Below are positions 1-7,256 of a DNA stretch of 64,000 bases, in pieces (the first letter of the stretch is position 1; the number at the start of each line of letters is the position of its first letter). Position numbers and translations under genes: made by a program. Source of the stretch: Pseudoxanthomonas japonensis (GTDB lineage Bacteria > Pseudomonadota > Gammaproteobacteria > Xanthomonadales > Xanthomonadaceae); NCBI RefSeq assembly GCF_010093445.1, contig NZ_PDWW01000004.1:62001-126000 (forward strand). Direction: 5' to 3'. The notes beneath the pieces were generated by a model, which was not told the DNA's origin, searched no databases, and saw only the letters and a list, made by a program, of their open reading frames with translations.

Positions 1-1
1 G

Positions 2-391
2 CAGTGCTGCCAGCCGATCCCGGGCGACGAGATCATGGGGTACCACACGGCCGGCAAGGGCATCGTGGTGCATCGTCTGGATTGCCCCAACGTCACCGAG
101 TTCCGCAAGTCGCCGGAGCGCTGGGTGCCGATCGCGTGGGACGCGAAGGTCACCGGCGACTACGATGCCGCGCTGCTGATCGACGTGGAGAACCGCCCCG
201 GCGTGCTGGCGCAGGTCGCCGCCGCGGTCGCCAAGAGCCAGTCCAATATCGAGCGCGTCGAGTATCTGGAGCGCGACATCAACGTCGCCGTGCTGCGCTT
301 CTCGATCCAGGTCCGTGACCGCAACCATCTGGCGGAAGTGATGCGCCGGCTGCGGCGCCTCAACGTCGTGCACGGCGTTCGCCGGCAGTGA
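2..391 (+). CDS. spoT: (p)ppGpp synthetase/hydrolase SpoT, C-terminal part
   Basis: This is the last 129 codons of a bifunctional RelA/SpoT-family enzyme, which makes and degrades the alarmone (p)ppGpp in the cytosol. The reading frame is open from base 2, so the gene starts to the left of the window. The visible part begins with the conserved CCQPIPGDEI segment of the region before the ACT domain, continues with GIVVHRLDCPN, and ends in an ACT (regulatory) fold marked by DVENRPGVLAQVAAAV. The HD hydrolase, synthetase and TGS domains lie outside the window. The gene is followed by ridA in the same direction, a common arrangement after spoT in this group. A GTAG-type palindrome starts two bases after the TGA stop. 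SpoT rather than RelA is preferred because of this neighbourhood, not because of any residue seen here. Confidence 0.9.
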   Translation, partial: QCCQPIPGDEIMGYHTAGKGIVVHRLDCPNVTEFRKSPERWVPIAWDAKVTGDYDAALLIDVENRPGVLAQVAAAVAKSQSNIERVEYLERDINVAVLRFSIQVRDRNHLAEVMRRLRRLNVVHGVRRQ

Positions 392-392
392 C

Positions 393-518
393 GTAGGGCG
401 GGCTCAGGCCCGCCGTGTTGGTGTCTGTGCTCGCGCCGACGTCGTGGGGCAGCGTCGCTTTTCGTTCAATGCCATCGTGATCCGACCGGTCGCGATGGCG
501 GGCCTGGGCCCGCCCTAC
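393..518. repeat. Inverted pair of GTAG-type REP palindromes
   Basis: Two 22-base palindromic units face each other across about 82 bases. The left unit (393-414) begins GTAGGGCGGGC and the right unit (497-518) ends GCCCGCCCTAC, so each carries GTAG at its outer end when read from outside. The two are reverse complements with one mismatch. This head-to-head layout fits the GTAG-starting REP sequences mobilised by RAYT transposases in Stenotrophomonas and relatives. A -10-like TAGAAT (520-525) for ridA abuts the right unit. Confidence 0.75.
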
Positions 519-549
519 GTAGAATCCGGTATCCACACAGGAGTCGCGC

Positions 550-933
550 ATGAGCAAGCAGATCATCCACACCGACCAGGCGCCCGCCGCCATCGGCCCC
601 TACTCGCAGGCCGTGCGTGCCGGCAACACGGTGTACTTCTCGGGTCAGATTCCTCTGGATCCGGCCACCGGCAATCTGGTGGATGGCGACATCGCCGCGC
701 AGGCGCGTCGCGCGTTCGACAACCTCAAGGCGGTGGCGGAAGCAGCGGGCGGCTCGCTCGACCGCATCGTGCGGCTCGGCCTGTACCTGACCGACCTGTC
801 GCAGTTCGCGGCGGTCAATGCGGTGATGCAGGATTACTTCGTCGCGCCGTATCCCGCGCGCTCGACGATCGAAGTCTCGGGCCTGCCGAAGGGCGCGGCC
901 TTCGAAGTCGATGCGGTGATGGTGCTCGACTGA
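550..933 (+). CDS. ridA: RidA family enamine/imine deaminase
   Basis: A 127-residue protein of the YjgF/YER057c/UK114 (RidA) family, the usual family length. RidA hydrolyses reactive enamine/imine intermediates such as 2-aminoacrylate released by PLP enzymes, as a cytosolic homotrimer. The family signatures GPYSQAV near residue 18, [10 protein letters not shown] near residue 36, and near the C-terminus [14 protein letters not shown] followed by FEVDAV are all present, including the arginine (of ARST) that binds substrate carboxylates. The ATG follows an AGGAG ribosome-binding site at suitable spacing. The gene lies downstream of spoT and may be cotranscribed with it, although a REP pair and a -10-like TAGAAT in the gap allow an independent promoter. 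The next gene is convergent. Confidence 0.95.
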   Translation: MSKQIIHTDQAPAAIGPYSQAVRAGNTVYFSGQIPLDPATGNLVDGDIAAQARRAFDNLKAVAEAAGGSLDRIVRLGLYLTDLSQFAAVNAVMQDYFVAPYPARSTIEVSGLPKGAAFEVDAVMVLD

Positions 934-946
934 GGACAGCGTATCC

Positions 947-969
947 GTAGTGCCGAGCTCGCTCGGCAC
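947..969 (+). repeat. GTAG-type REP palindrome
   Basis: GTAG is followed by a perfect hairpin, TGCCGAGC-TC-GCTCGGCA, just after the ridA stop codon. It lies in the convergent ridA/araC gap and is oriented opposite to the next two copies. It could double as a weak transcript end, although no T-tract follows. Confidence 0.7.
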
Positions 970-999
970 CACACGCTGTCCGCCGCAGGAACAGAGAGC

Positions 1000-1021
1000 A
1001 GCGGAGCAGGCTCCGCTCTAC
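1000..1021 (-). repeat. GTAG-type REP palindrome
   Basis: AGCGGAGC-AG-GCTCCGCT followed by CTAC; read on the minus strand it starts GTAGAGCGGAGC. It is nearly identical to the copy at 1060-1081, about 60 bases away. Confidence 0.7.
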
Positions 1022-1059
1022 GAAGGCGTGGCACGGACCCTGGTGTGGAGATGAAAGGC

Positions 1060-1081
1060 AGCGGAGCAAGCTCCGCTCTAC
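1060..1081 (-). repeat. GTAG-type REP palindrome overlapping a stop codon
   Basis: A second copy of the AGCGGAGC hairpin ending in CTAC. On the minus strand its leading GTAG contains the TAG stop codon (1078-1080) of the AraC-family gene, so the repeat sits exactly at the end of the coding sequence. Confidence 0.7.
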
Positions 1082-2115
1082 GCGGGTGACCGCCGCGTCT
1101 CGCTCGGCGTGTGTCCGGTCCAGCGCTTGAATGCGCGGCGGAACTCGCGCACGTCGTTGAAGCCGATCTGGCTGCCGACGCTGGCGATGGTCGTTTCCGC
1201 ATCCTGCAGCAGTTCCAGCGCACGTTCGGTGCGTACACGGTCGTGCACGGCGCTGAAGCTGGTGCCTTCCTCGGCGAGCTGGCGGCGCAGCGTGCGCTCG
1301 CTCAGGTGCAGCGCGGTGGCAACGTCGGTCATCTGCGGGTTGTCGCGCAGGCGTGGCCGCAACTGGCGTTCGACCGCGGCGGTGGTCTCGCCGCGCAGCG
1401 ACATCGCGGTGAGTTGCGCCCGGCACAGCGCGAGCGCCTGTCGCGAGGTCACCGGGTTGTAGCTGGCGAACGGCAGCTCCATCCAGCGCCGGTCCACCAC
1501 CATGGCGTGCTGCGGCTGGTCGAAACGCACCTCGCAGCCGAACAGGTCGCCGTAGCGCGCGGCGTAACGTGGCGCCGGATAGCCAAGCTCAAGCCGAACC
1601 GGATGGAACTCCGGACCCGCCAGTTCGCGCGCCAGCATCAGCGTGCTGGCGAACATCTCCTCGCACAGGAACGGCAGCAGGTCGGCGGCTTCGTCCGGCG
1701 CGGTGGCAACCACGGCCAGGCTGCCGTCGTCGCGGTCCTGCATGTCCAGGTCCATCAGCGGACCGAGGTTGCGCTGGTACTCCAGCCCGATCTGCACCGC
1801 GTCGCCGAACGTCGGCGCTGTCTTCATCGCCAGCCCCAGCAGGCCGAAGTTGCCGCCGTTCTGCTTCTCGCCCATGGCCAGGCCCACGCCGTCGATGGGC
1901 AGGGTCGGCAGGGCGCGGCGGATGATCTCGCTGGCCTGGCGGTAGGACACGCGGGCCAGCGGGTCGTGGATCTCCTGCACGTTCATCCGCATGCCGGCGA
2001 ACCAGCCCTCGGCGTTCACGCCGAACTCGCCGGCGAGCAGCACCAGCCCGCACAGCATGTTGGTGGGCAGGTTGGCGATCGACAGGCGATTGCCCAGTCC
2101 GGTTTTCCAGCGCAT
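1078..2115 (-). CDS. AraC-family transcriptional regulator with arabinose-binding-like N-terminal domain
   Basis: A 345-residue DNA-binding regulator. The N-terminal part (about residues 20-210) resembles the ligand-sensing domain of OruR-like AraC regulators. The C-terminal 100 residues form a double helix-turn-helix, with LHLSERTLRRQLAEEG in the first and IGFNDVREFRRAFKRWTG in the second, the family signature. The ATG at 2115 was chosen over an upstream in-frame start because it has a good GGAGGGG site in front and leaves a free divergent promoter region. The gene is transcribed away from the beta-helix/diheme/TonB-receptor genes (2235-7170), so control of that module is the most likely role (inference). 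The inducer is unknown. Its stop codon is provided by a REP element. Confidence 0.85.
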   Translation of the reverse strand: MRWKTGLGNRLSIANLPTNMLCGLVLLAGEFGVNAEGWFAGMRMNVQEIHDPLARVSYRQASEIIRRALPTLPIDGVGLAMGEKQNGGNFGLLGLAMKTAPTFGDAVQIGLEYQRNLGPLMDLDMQDRDDGSLAVVATAPDEAADLLPFLCEEMFASTLMLARELAGPEFHPVRLELGYPAPRYAARYGDLFGCEVRFDQPQHAMVVDRRWMELPFASYNPVTSRQALALCRAQLTAMSLRGETTAAVERQLRPRLRDNPQMTDVATALHLSERTLRRQLAEEGTSFSAVHDRVRTERALELLQDAETTIASVGSQIGFNDVREFRRAFKRWTGHTPSETRRSPA

Positions 2116-2234
2116 CGGAGCCCCTCCAGCTTGTCCGCTTTGCCCCCCGTAGTATGCCGCTCCCGCCCTCCGTGTCGCACCTGCCCGCACACCAGACTGC
2201 GGGGCACTACGCAGGCGTATGGGAGGGGAGACTC

Positions 2235-3470
2235 ATGCAGCGCATCATGTCCGTGGCAGTGGCCGGCGCCTTGGCGCTCGTGGTGGGCGCTTGCCAGCCC
2301 AAGGCGCCCGAAACCGCCAGCGCCCCGGCGGCCGACGCCGGCTTCGCCGCCACCCTGCAGGAGCGCCTGCTGGACGCCAGGCCGGGCGACGTCATCGACA
2401 TCCCGGCCGGCCGCCACCGCTTCGACCGCAGCCTGACCCTGCGCGCGGACGGGGTGACCATCCGCGGCGCCGGCATGGACAAGAGCGTGCTGAGCTTCAA
2501 GGGGCAGAAGGCCGGCGCCGAGGGCCTGCTGGTCAATGGCGACGACTTCACCATCGAGAACCTCACCATCGAGGATTCCAGGGGCGACGGCCTGAAGATC
2601 AGCGAGTCGTCGAACATCACCATCCGCGGCGTCAAGGTGCAATGGACCGGCGGGCCGAGCACGAAGAACGGCGCCTACGGCATCTACCCCGTGCTGACGA
2701 AGAACGTGCTGATCGAGGACACCGTGTCGATCGGCGCGTCCGATGCCGGCATCTACGTGGGCCAGTCCGATGGCGTGATCGTGCGCCGCAGCCGCGCCGA
2801 GCAGAACGTGGCCGGCATCGAGATCGAGAACACCATCAACGCCGACGTCTACGAGAACGTCGCCACCGGCAACACCGGCGGCATCCTGGTGTTCAACATG
2901 CCGGGCCTGTCGCAGCAGGGCGGCAACATCCGCGTCTACGACAACAAGGTGATCGCCAACAACCACGAGAATTTCGGCGCCAAGGGCACGCCGGTGGCCA
3001 GCGTGCCGGCGGGATCGGGCATCGTGATCAATTCCAACGACGACATCGAAGTGTTCGGCAACGAGATCCGCGACAACGCGACCGCCAACATCATCGTCTC
3101 CAGCGTCTATTCCACCGGCTACAAGGACAGCAGCGCCTCGCCCAACTTCGACCCGTATCCGGAGCGCATCTTCATCCATGGCAATACCCTGTCGGGAGGC
3201 GGCGATTCGCCCGACGGGTTCGACCTGAAGGCGTTGAAGGTGGCGACCTACGGCCTGCGCGGCAATTTCCCCGACGTGCTGTGGGACGGTTACTACAACA
3301 AGGACCGCGTGGTGGACGGCAAGAAGACCGGTCCGCAGATCTGCCTGCGCGACGTCAACGGCGTGGTCAACGCCGATGGTCCGGGCGGCTACAGGAATCC
3401 GAACAAGGACGCGAAGGTGCACGACTGCGAGCTGCCGCGTTTGCCGGCGGTCGACCTGAAGCGCGGTTGA
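2235..3470 (+). CDS. Parallel beta-helix repeat lipoprotein (two-gene-pair family, function unknown)
   Basis: A 411-residue exported protein. It opens with a lipoprotein-type signal ending VVGAC (Cys 20). The body shows stacked short beta repeats with the rhythm of right-handed parallel beta-helix proteins: FTIENLTIED, NITIRGVKV, VLIEDTVSIG, VIVRRSRAEQN, ADVYENVATGN, IRVYDNKVIANN and IEVFGNEIRDN, rich in Asn turns. Such folds bind or cleave polysaccharides or act as scaffolds. Two cysteines in the last 60 residues could form a disulfide. From family knowledge, this type occurs almost always next to a diheme protein like the next gene, and the function of the pair is not known. The ATG at 2235 follows GGGAGGGGA; an upstream in-frame ATG would bury the signal peptide. 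Likely cotranscribed with 3482-4654, 11 bases away. Confidence 0.85.
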   Translation: MQRIMSVAVAGALALVVGACQPKAPETASAPAADAGFAATLQERLLDARPGDVIDIPAGRHRFDRSLTLRADGVTIRGAGMDKSVLSFKGQKAGAEGLLVNGDDFTIENLTIEDSRGDGLKISESSNITIRGVKVQWTGGPSTKNGAYGIYPVLTKNVLIEDTVSIGASDAGIYVGQSDGVIVRRSRAEQNVAGIEIENTINADVYENVATGNTGGILVFNMPGLSQQGGNIRVYDNKVIANNHENFGAKGTPVASVPAGSGIVINSNDDIEVFGNEIRDNATANIIVSSVYSTGYKDSSASPNFDPYPERIFIHGNTLSGGGDSPDGFDLKALKVATYGLRGNFPDVLWDGYYNKDRVVDGKKTGPQICLRDVNGVVNADGPGGYRNPNKDAKVHDCELPRLPAVDLKRG

Positions 3471-3481
3471 GGCGCTCGCGC

Positions 3482-4654
3482 ATGCGGTATCGCGTGGTGA
3501 TATGGCTTGCCGTCCTGGTGGCGTGCATGGCGCTGCCCGCGTGCAGGCAGGCACCGCAGGTGCATTTCTTCGCCGAAGGCCAGCCGGCGGCGCTGGACGA
3601 GTGGGGGGTGCTGCGAGTCGAAGACGGTCATCTGCGCCTCAACGAAGGCGTGGTGCCCTACGACCTCAACACGCCGTTGTTCAGCGACTACGCGCACAAG
3701 CTGCGCACCGTGTGGATGCCGGCGGGCACATCGGCGACGTACCAGGCGGAGCAGAGCTTCGACTTTCCCGTCGGCACCATCCTCAGCAAGACGTTCTACT
3801 ACCCGTTGCCGGAAGGAAAGCCGTGGGATGGCACGTCCGTCGCACGCACGCCGCCGTCGCAGTCGTCGCTGGAAGGCGAGGCGCTGGACCTGGCCAAGGT
3901 ACGCCTGATCGAGACACGCCTGCTCGTGCACCGGGCCGAGGGCTGGGTGGCGCTGCCTTACGTGTGGAATGACGCGCAGACGGCGGCGACGCTGAAGCGC
4001 ACCGGCGAACTGGTCGCGCTCGAACTCGTCGATGCGCAGGGCAAGCGCGAGTCCGCCGATTACCAGGTGCCTGACCAGAACCAGTGCGGCGGTTGCCACA
4101 TCACCGACAACAAGTCGCGCAAGCTGCTGCCGATCGGTCCGAAGGCGCGGCACCTGAACCGCGACTTCGACTATGCGGGCGGCAAGGAGAACCAGCTGGC
4201 GCATCTGGTGCGCGTCGGGTACCTGACCGGCGTGCCTGCGTCGCCGCCGCGGCTGGCCGACGCCATGGATGCGCAGGCGCCGCTCGATGCGCGCGCGCGC
4301 GCCTACCTGGATGTCAATTGCGGCCATTGCCACAGCGCCACCGGCCCGGCGATCACCTCGGGCCTGTGGCTGGATGCGCACACGCAGGACCGGCTGAAGC
4401 TGGGCTTCTGCAAGCAGCCGATCGCGGCGGGCAAGGGGACCGGCAACCGGCGCTACGACATCGTGCCGGGGCATGCGGCCGATTCCATCTTCGACTACCG
4501 GTTGGACAGCGACGACCCCGCGATCATGATGCCGGAGCTGGGGCGCTCGGTCGTCCATCGGGAAGGGGTCGAACTGATCCGCGCATGGATCGACGCGCAG
4601 GCAGGCAGTTGCGATACGGCAAGTAAGGAAAGTGAACCACCGCCGGCCACCTGA
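3482..4654 (+). CDS. Diheme c-type lipoprotein, SO2930/HNE_0200 family
   Basis: A 390-residue exported protein with a signal peptide ending in a lipobox-like LPAC (Cys 21). It carries two covalent heme-c sites: CGGCH near residues 202-206 and CGHCH near 280-284. A MMPELG segment near the C-terminus contains methionines that could be distal heme ligands. The N-terminal 190 residues have no heme motif and resemble no enzyme I recognise. Members of this family are found beside beta-helix lipoproteins like the preceding gene. An electron-transfer or redox-enzyme role on the periplasmic or outer-membrane surface is inferred from the hemes only. The start codon lies 11 bases after the beta-helix stop, and the receptor gene begins about 35 bases downstream, so all three probably form one operon. 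Confidence 0.85.
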   Translation: MRYRVVIWLAVLVACMALPACRQAPQVHFFAEGQPAALDEWGVLRVEDGHLRLNEGVVPYDLNTPLFSDYAHKLRTVWMPAGTSATYQAEQSFDFPVGTILSKTFYYPLPEGKPWDGTSVARTPPSQSSLEGEALDLAKVRLIETRLLVHRAEGWVALPYVWNDAQTAATLKRTGELVALELVDAQGKRESADYQVPDQNQCGGCHITDNKSRKLLPIGPKARHLNRDFDYAGGKENQLAHLVRVGYLTGVPASPPRLADAMDAQAPLDARARAYLDVNCGHCHSATGPAITSGLWLDAHTQDRLKLGFCKQPIAAGKGTGNRRYDIVPGHAADSIFDYRLDSDDPAIMMPELGRSVVHREGVELIRAWIDAQAGSCDTASKESEPPPAT

Positions 4655-4689
4655 GGCCGGTTTCCGCACAACGCTTCCGGGAGGGCGTG

Positions 4690-7170
4690 ATGAGAGTGAT
4701 GCAACGGAATCTGGTCGTGGGGCTTCGGCGCGCGCTGTTCGGCGGTTGCGTGGCGCTGGGCGCGAGCGGGTCGGCCTGGGCACAGGCGACGCCTGAAGGG
4801 GAACAGCAGGCCACCAACCTCGACACCATCACCGTCACCGCGCAGAGTCGCCAGCAGGAACTGCAGGACGTGCCGATCGCGCTGCAGGTCGTCGACCAGC
4901 AACTGCTCGATGACGTTGCGGCGGAGAACCTGGGCGACATCGATGCGTTCGTGCCGGGCCTGGTGGTGGACGCCGCCCAGCCGACCCAGCCGTCGTTCCG
5001 CCTGCGTGGCGTGGAGACCAACGACTTCGGCATCGGCACCGATCCGGCGGTCGGCATCTTCGTCGACGGCGTGTACGGTGGTCGCGGCGGCGGCGTGCTG
5101 CTGCCGTTCCTCGACGTCGAGCGCATCGAAGTGCTGAAGGGGCCGCAGGGCACCCTGTTCGGACGCAATACCGCCGCGGGCGCGATCTCGCTGGTGACGC
5201 GGCGGCCGCAGGACGAGACCGAGGCGAGGTTGCGCCTGCGGCTCGGCAACTACGGCAAGCAGTACGTCGATGCGATGTGGAACATCCCGGTCAGCGACGT
5301 TTCCGCGTTCCGGGTGAATGCGCTGTTCAACCACAGCGACGGCTGGTTCCAGGATGGGGCCACCGGCAAGGACCTGGGCGGCGAGAACGTGTGGGCCGCG
5401 CGCGCGGCATGGCAGTTGCGCATCGGCGACAACACCACCGCGCTGCTGAGCTGGGACCATGAAAGCCTCGACCAGAACGGCCGCGTCACCACCGGCATCG
5501 TGCCGTTGCCGGCGTTTCCGCAACGGCCGCCGGTGCCGGTGGATCCGGACGATTACCTCGATCCGCGCAGGACGCCGACCTACAGCGATGCCGAGAATGC
5601 CGAGTGGCGCACGTTCGACGGCGTCAACCTGATCGTCGATCACGCCTTCACCTGGGGCAACCTGACCTCGACCTCGTCGTGGCGCGAGTACGACTCGAAG
5701 AACCAGACCGAGGAAGACGGCACCAACCGCGCCGACCTTTACATCGACTCCGTCAACACCGAAAGCAACGAGACCTTCTACCAGGAGTTCAAGTTCGCCG
5801 GCAGCACCGCGCGGCTGGACTGGGTGGCAGGCGCCAGCTATTTCAAGGAAGACGCCAGGCAGACCAGCGAGGTGAACACCAACACGACCGCGCTCGGCAG
5901 CATCCTGGCGAATCAGGGGTTCGCGGCACCGGCGGGCTTCCCGTTCGCGCCCGAGGGTACCCCTTTGCTGTTCGTCATGTCGCAGATCGGGCAGGCGAAC
6001 GGTTTGCCGTCGTTGCTGGGTTATGGCTGGAACGAAGTCTTCAACAACACCCTCGAAACCACGGCCTATGCGGCCTTTGGCGATGTCATCTGGCGCGCGA
6101 CCGACAAGCTGAACCTGACCTTCGGCCTGCGCTACACCCGCGACGAGAAGAGCTTCAGCTGGTTCAACGGACCGCGCAACGCAGCCGAGTTCGATGCGGT
6201 GCTGAATGCGTACCTCGGTGCCGGCATTCCGCAGATGTTCCTGGCGGATCTTCCGCCGGAAGCCGCAGCCCAGATCATGTACGCCCTCACCACCTCGGTG
6301 GCCTTCGTCGACCCGCCGGCGGTCGTCAACAAGGGAATCACCAATCGCGACAAGAAGAGCTGGAGCGACGTCAGCCCGCGCTTCGTGGTGGATTACCACC
6401 TCGACGACAGGACCATGGTGTTCGGCTCGCTGGCCAAGGGCTACAAGGCAGGCGGCTTCAACGCATTGCAGATCGGTCCGGCCTTCGAGAACGAGGATGT
6501 GTGGAACCTGGAGGCCGGCATCAAGCAGTCGCTGGGCCGTTTCGCCTGGAACGCCTCCGTGTTCCACTACCGCTACGACAACCGCCAGTCGGTGCGGCTG
6601 ATCGATCCGGACCCGAACAACCCGGTCGACATCCCGCGCTTCGTCTTCGACACCGGCGATCTGGAAGCGACCGGCATCGACGTCGACCTGCGCTGGAAGG
6701 TCACCGACGGCTTCACGCTGGACGCGCAGGCCGAGTGGATCGATTCCAAGTACAAGGACTACGTGACGCCGGAAGGCGTGGACCTGGATGGCGAGCCGAC
6801 CGGCGAACCGCGCTTCACCGCCTCGATGGGTGCGGCGTACAAGGTCGACCTGGCCGGTCATGGCGAACTTCGCTTCTCGGCGCGGCACGCCTACCGGGGC
6901 CGCAGCCGCTGCAACGAAGGCTCGGACCTGCAGGGCGATTGCGGTGTCAATGCGCTGCTCGACATCGGTGAGGCGCGCGACCGCACCGACGTCCGCATCG
7001 GCTGGACCGCGCCCAAGGGGCACTGGAGCTGGGCGGTCTACGGCAACAACGTGTTCGACAACCAGTATGTGAAGGGGCTGAACACCTATGGTCGCGGCCC
7101 GCTCGGTGTGGTGGGCGCCACCATCACGGAGCCGCGCACCTATGGCATGGAAGTGGCCGTGAAGTTCTGA
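4690..7170 (+). CDS. TonB-dependent outer-membrane receptor
   Basis: An 826-residue receptor of the large TonB-dependent transporter family, which imports bulky or scarce substrates across the outer membrane using proton motive force. A signal peptide ends near AWAQ, followed by a TonB-box-like DTITVTA, a plug domain (about residues 45-160: SFRLRGVETND, DGVYGGRGGG, VERIEVLKGPQGTLFGRNT) and a long 22-strand-type barrel ending in the aromatic C-terminal VAVKF. ATG 4690 is used; GTG 4687 and ATG 4699 are alternatives. The substrate cannot be read from the sequence. It is the last gene of the module with the beta-helix and diheme lipoproteins and is followed by a strong terminator. The plug resembles receptors abundant in xanthomonads, caulobacters and sphingomonads. 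Confidence 0.93.
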   Translation: MRVMQRNLVVGLRRALFGGCVALGASGSAWAQATPEGEQQATNLDTITVTAQSRQQELQDVPIALQVVDQQLLDDVAAENLGDIDAFVPGLVVDAAQPTQPSFRLRGVETNDFGIGTDPAVGIFVDGVYGGRGGGVLLPFLDVERIEVLKGPQGTLFGRNTAAGAISLVTRRPQDETEARLRLRLGNYGKQYVDAMWNIPVSDVSAFRVNALFNHSDGWFQDGATGKDLGGENVWAARAAWQLRIGDNTTALLSWDHESLDQNGRVTTGIVPLPAFPQRPPVPVDPDDYLDPRRTPTYSDAENAEWRTFDGVNLIVDHAFTWGNLTSTSSWREYDSKNQTEEDGTNRADLYIDSVNTESNETFYQEFKFAGSTARLDWVAGASYFKEDARQTSEVNTNTTALGSILANQGFAAPAGFPFAPEGTPLLFVMSQIGQANGLPSLLGYGWNEVFNNTLETTAYAAFGDVIWRATDKLNLTFGLRYTRDEKSFSWFNGPRNAAEFDAVLNAYLGAGIPQMFLADLPPEAAAQIMYALTTSVAFVDPPAVVNKGITNRDKKSWSDVSPRFVVDYHLDDRTMVFGSLAKGYKAGGFNALQIGPAFENEDVWNLEAGIKQSLGRFAWNASVFHYRYDNRQSVRLIDPDPNNPVDIPRFVFDTGDLEATGIDVDLRWKVTDGFTLDAQAEWIDSKYKDYVTPEGVDLDGEPTGEPRFTASMGAAYKVDLAGHGELRFSARHAYRGRSRCNEGSDLQGDCGVNALLDIGEARDRTDVRIGWTAPKGHWSWAVYGNNVFDNQYVKGLNTYGRGPLGVVGATITEPRTYGMEVAVKF

Positions 7171-7197
7171 GCCGCGCGGCGACGCGTCGGACGTGGG

Positions 7198-7230
7198 CCC
7201 CGGCATCGTGAGGTGCCGGGGTTTTTGTTT
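7198..7230 (+). terminator. Rho-independent terminator after the TonB-receptor gene
   Basis: An 8-bp stem CCCCGGCA/TGCCGGGG (7198-7205 with 7214-7221) is followed at once by TTTTTGTTT. It separates the accessory operon from recG. Confidence 0.85.
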
Positions 7231-7256
7231 TGCGTGGTTCCCGGCATCCTTGCGCG

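Noticed and set aside
1-391. A short complete gene starting at the ATG at base 35
   Set aside because: The frame is open to the window edge and the residues before that ATG (QCCQPIPGDEI) are conserved SpoT sequence, so it is the end of a longer gene.
3482-4654. Annotation of the diheme protein as a MauG-type or cytochrome c peroxidase
   Set aside because: The two CxxCH motifs lie in the C-terminal half and the surrounding sequence does not show the peroxidase layout; the neighbouring beta-helix gene points to the SO2930/HNE_0200 family instead.
4495-7206. 903-codon minus-strand open frame opposite the TonB receptor
   Set aside because: The plus strand encodes a full receptor with signal peptide, plug and barrel; the antisense frame has no recognisable domain.
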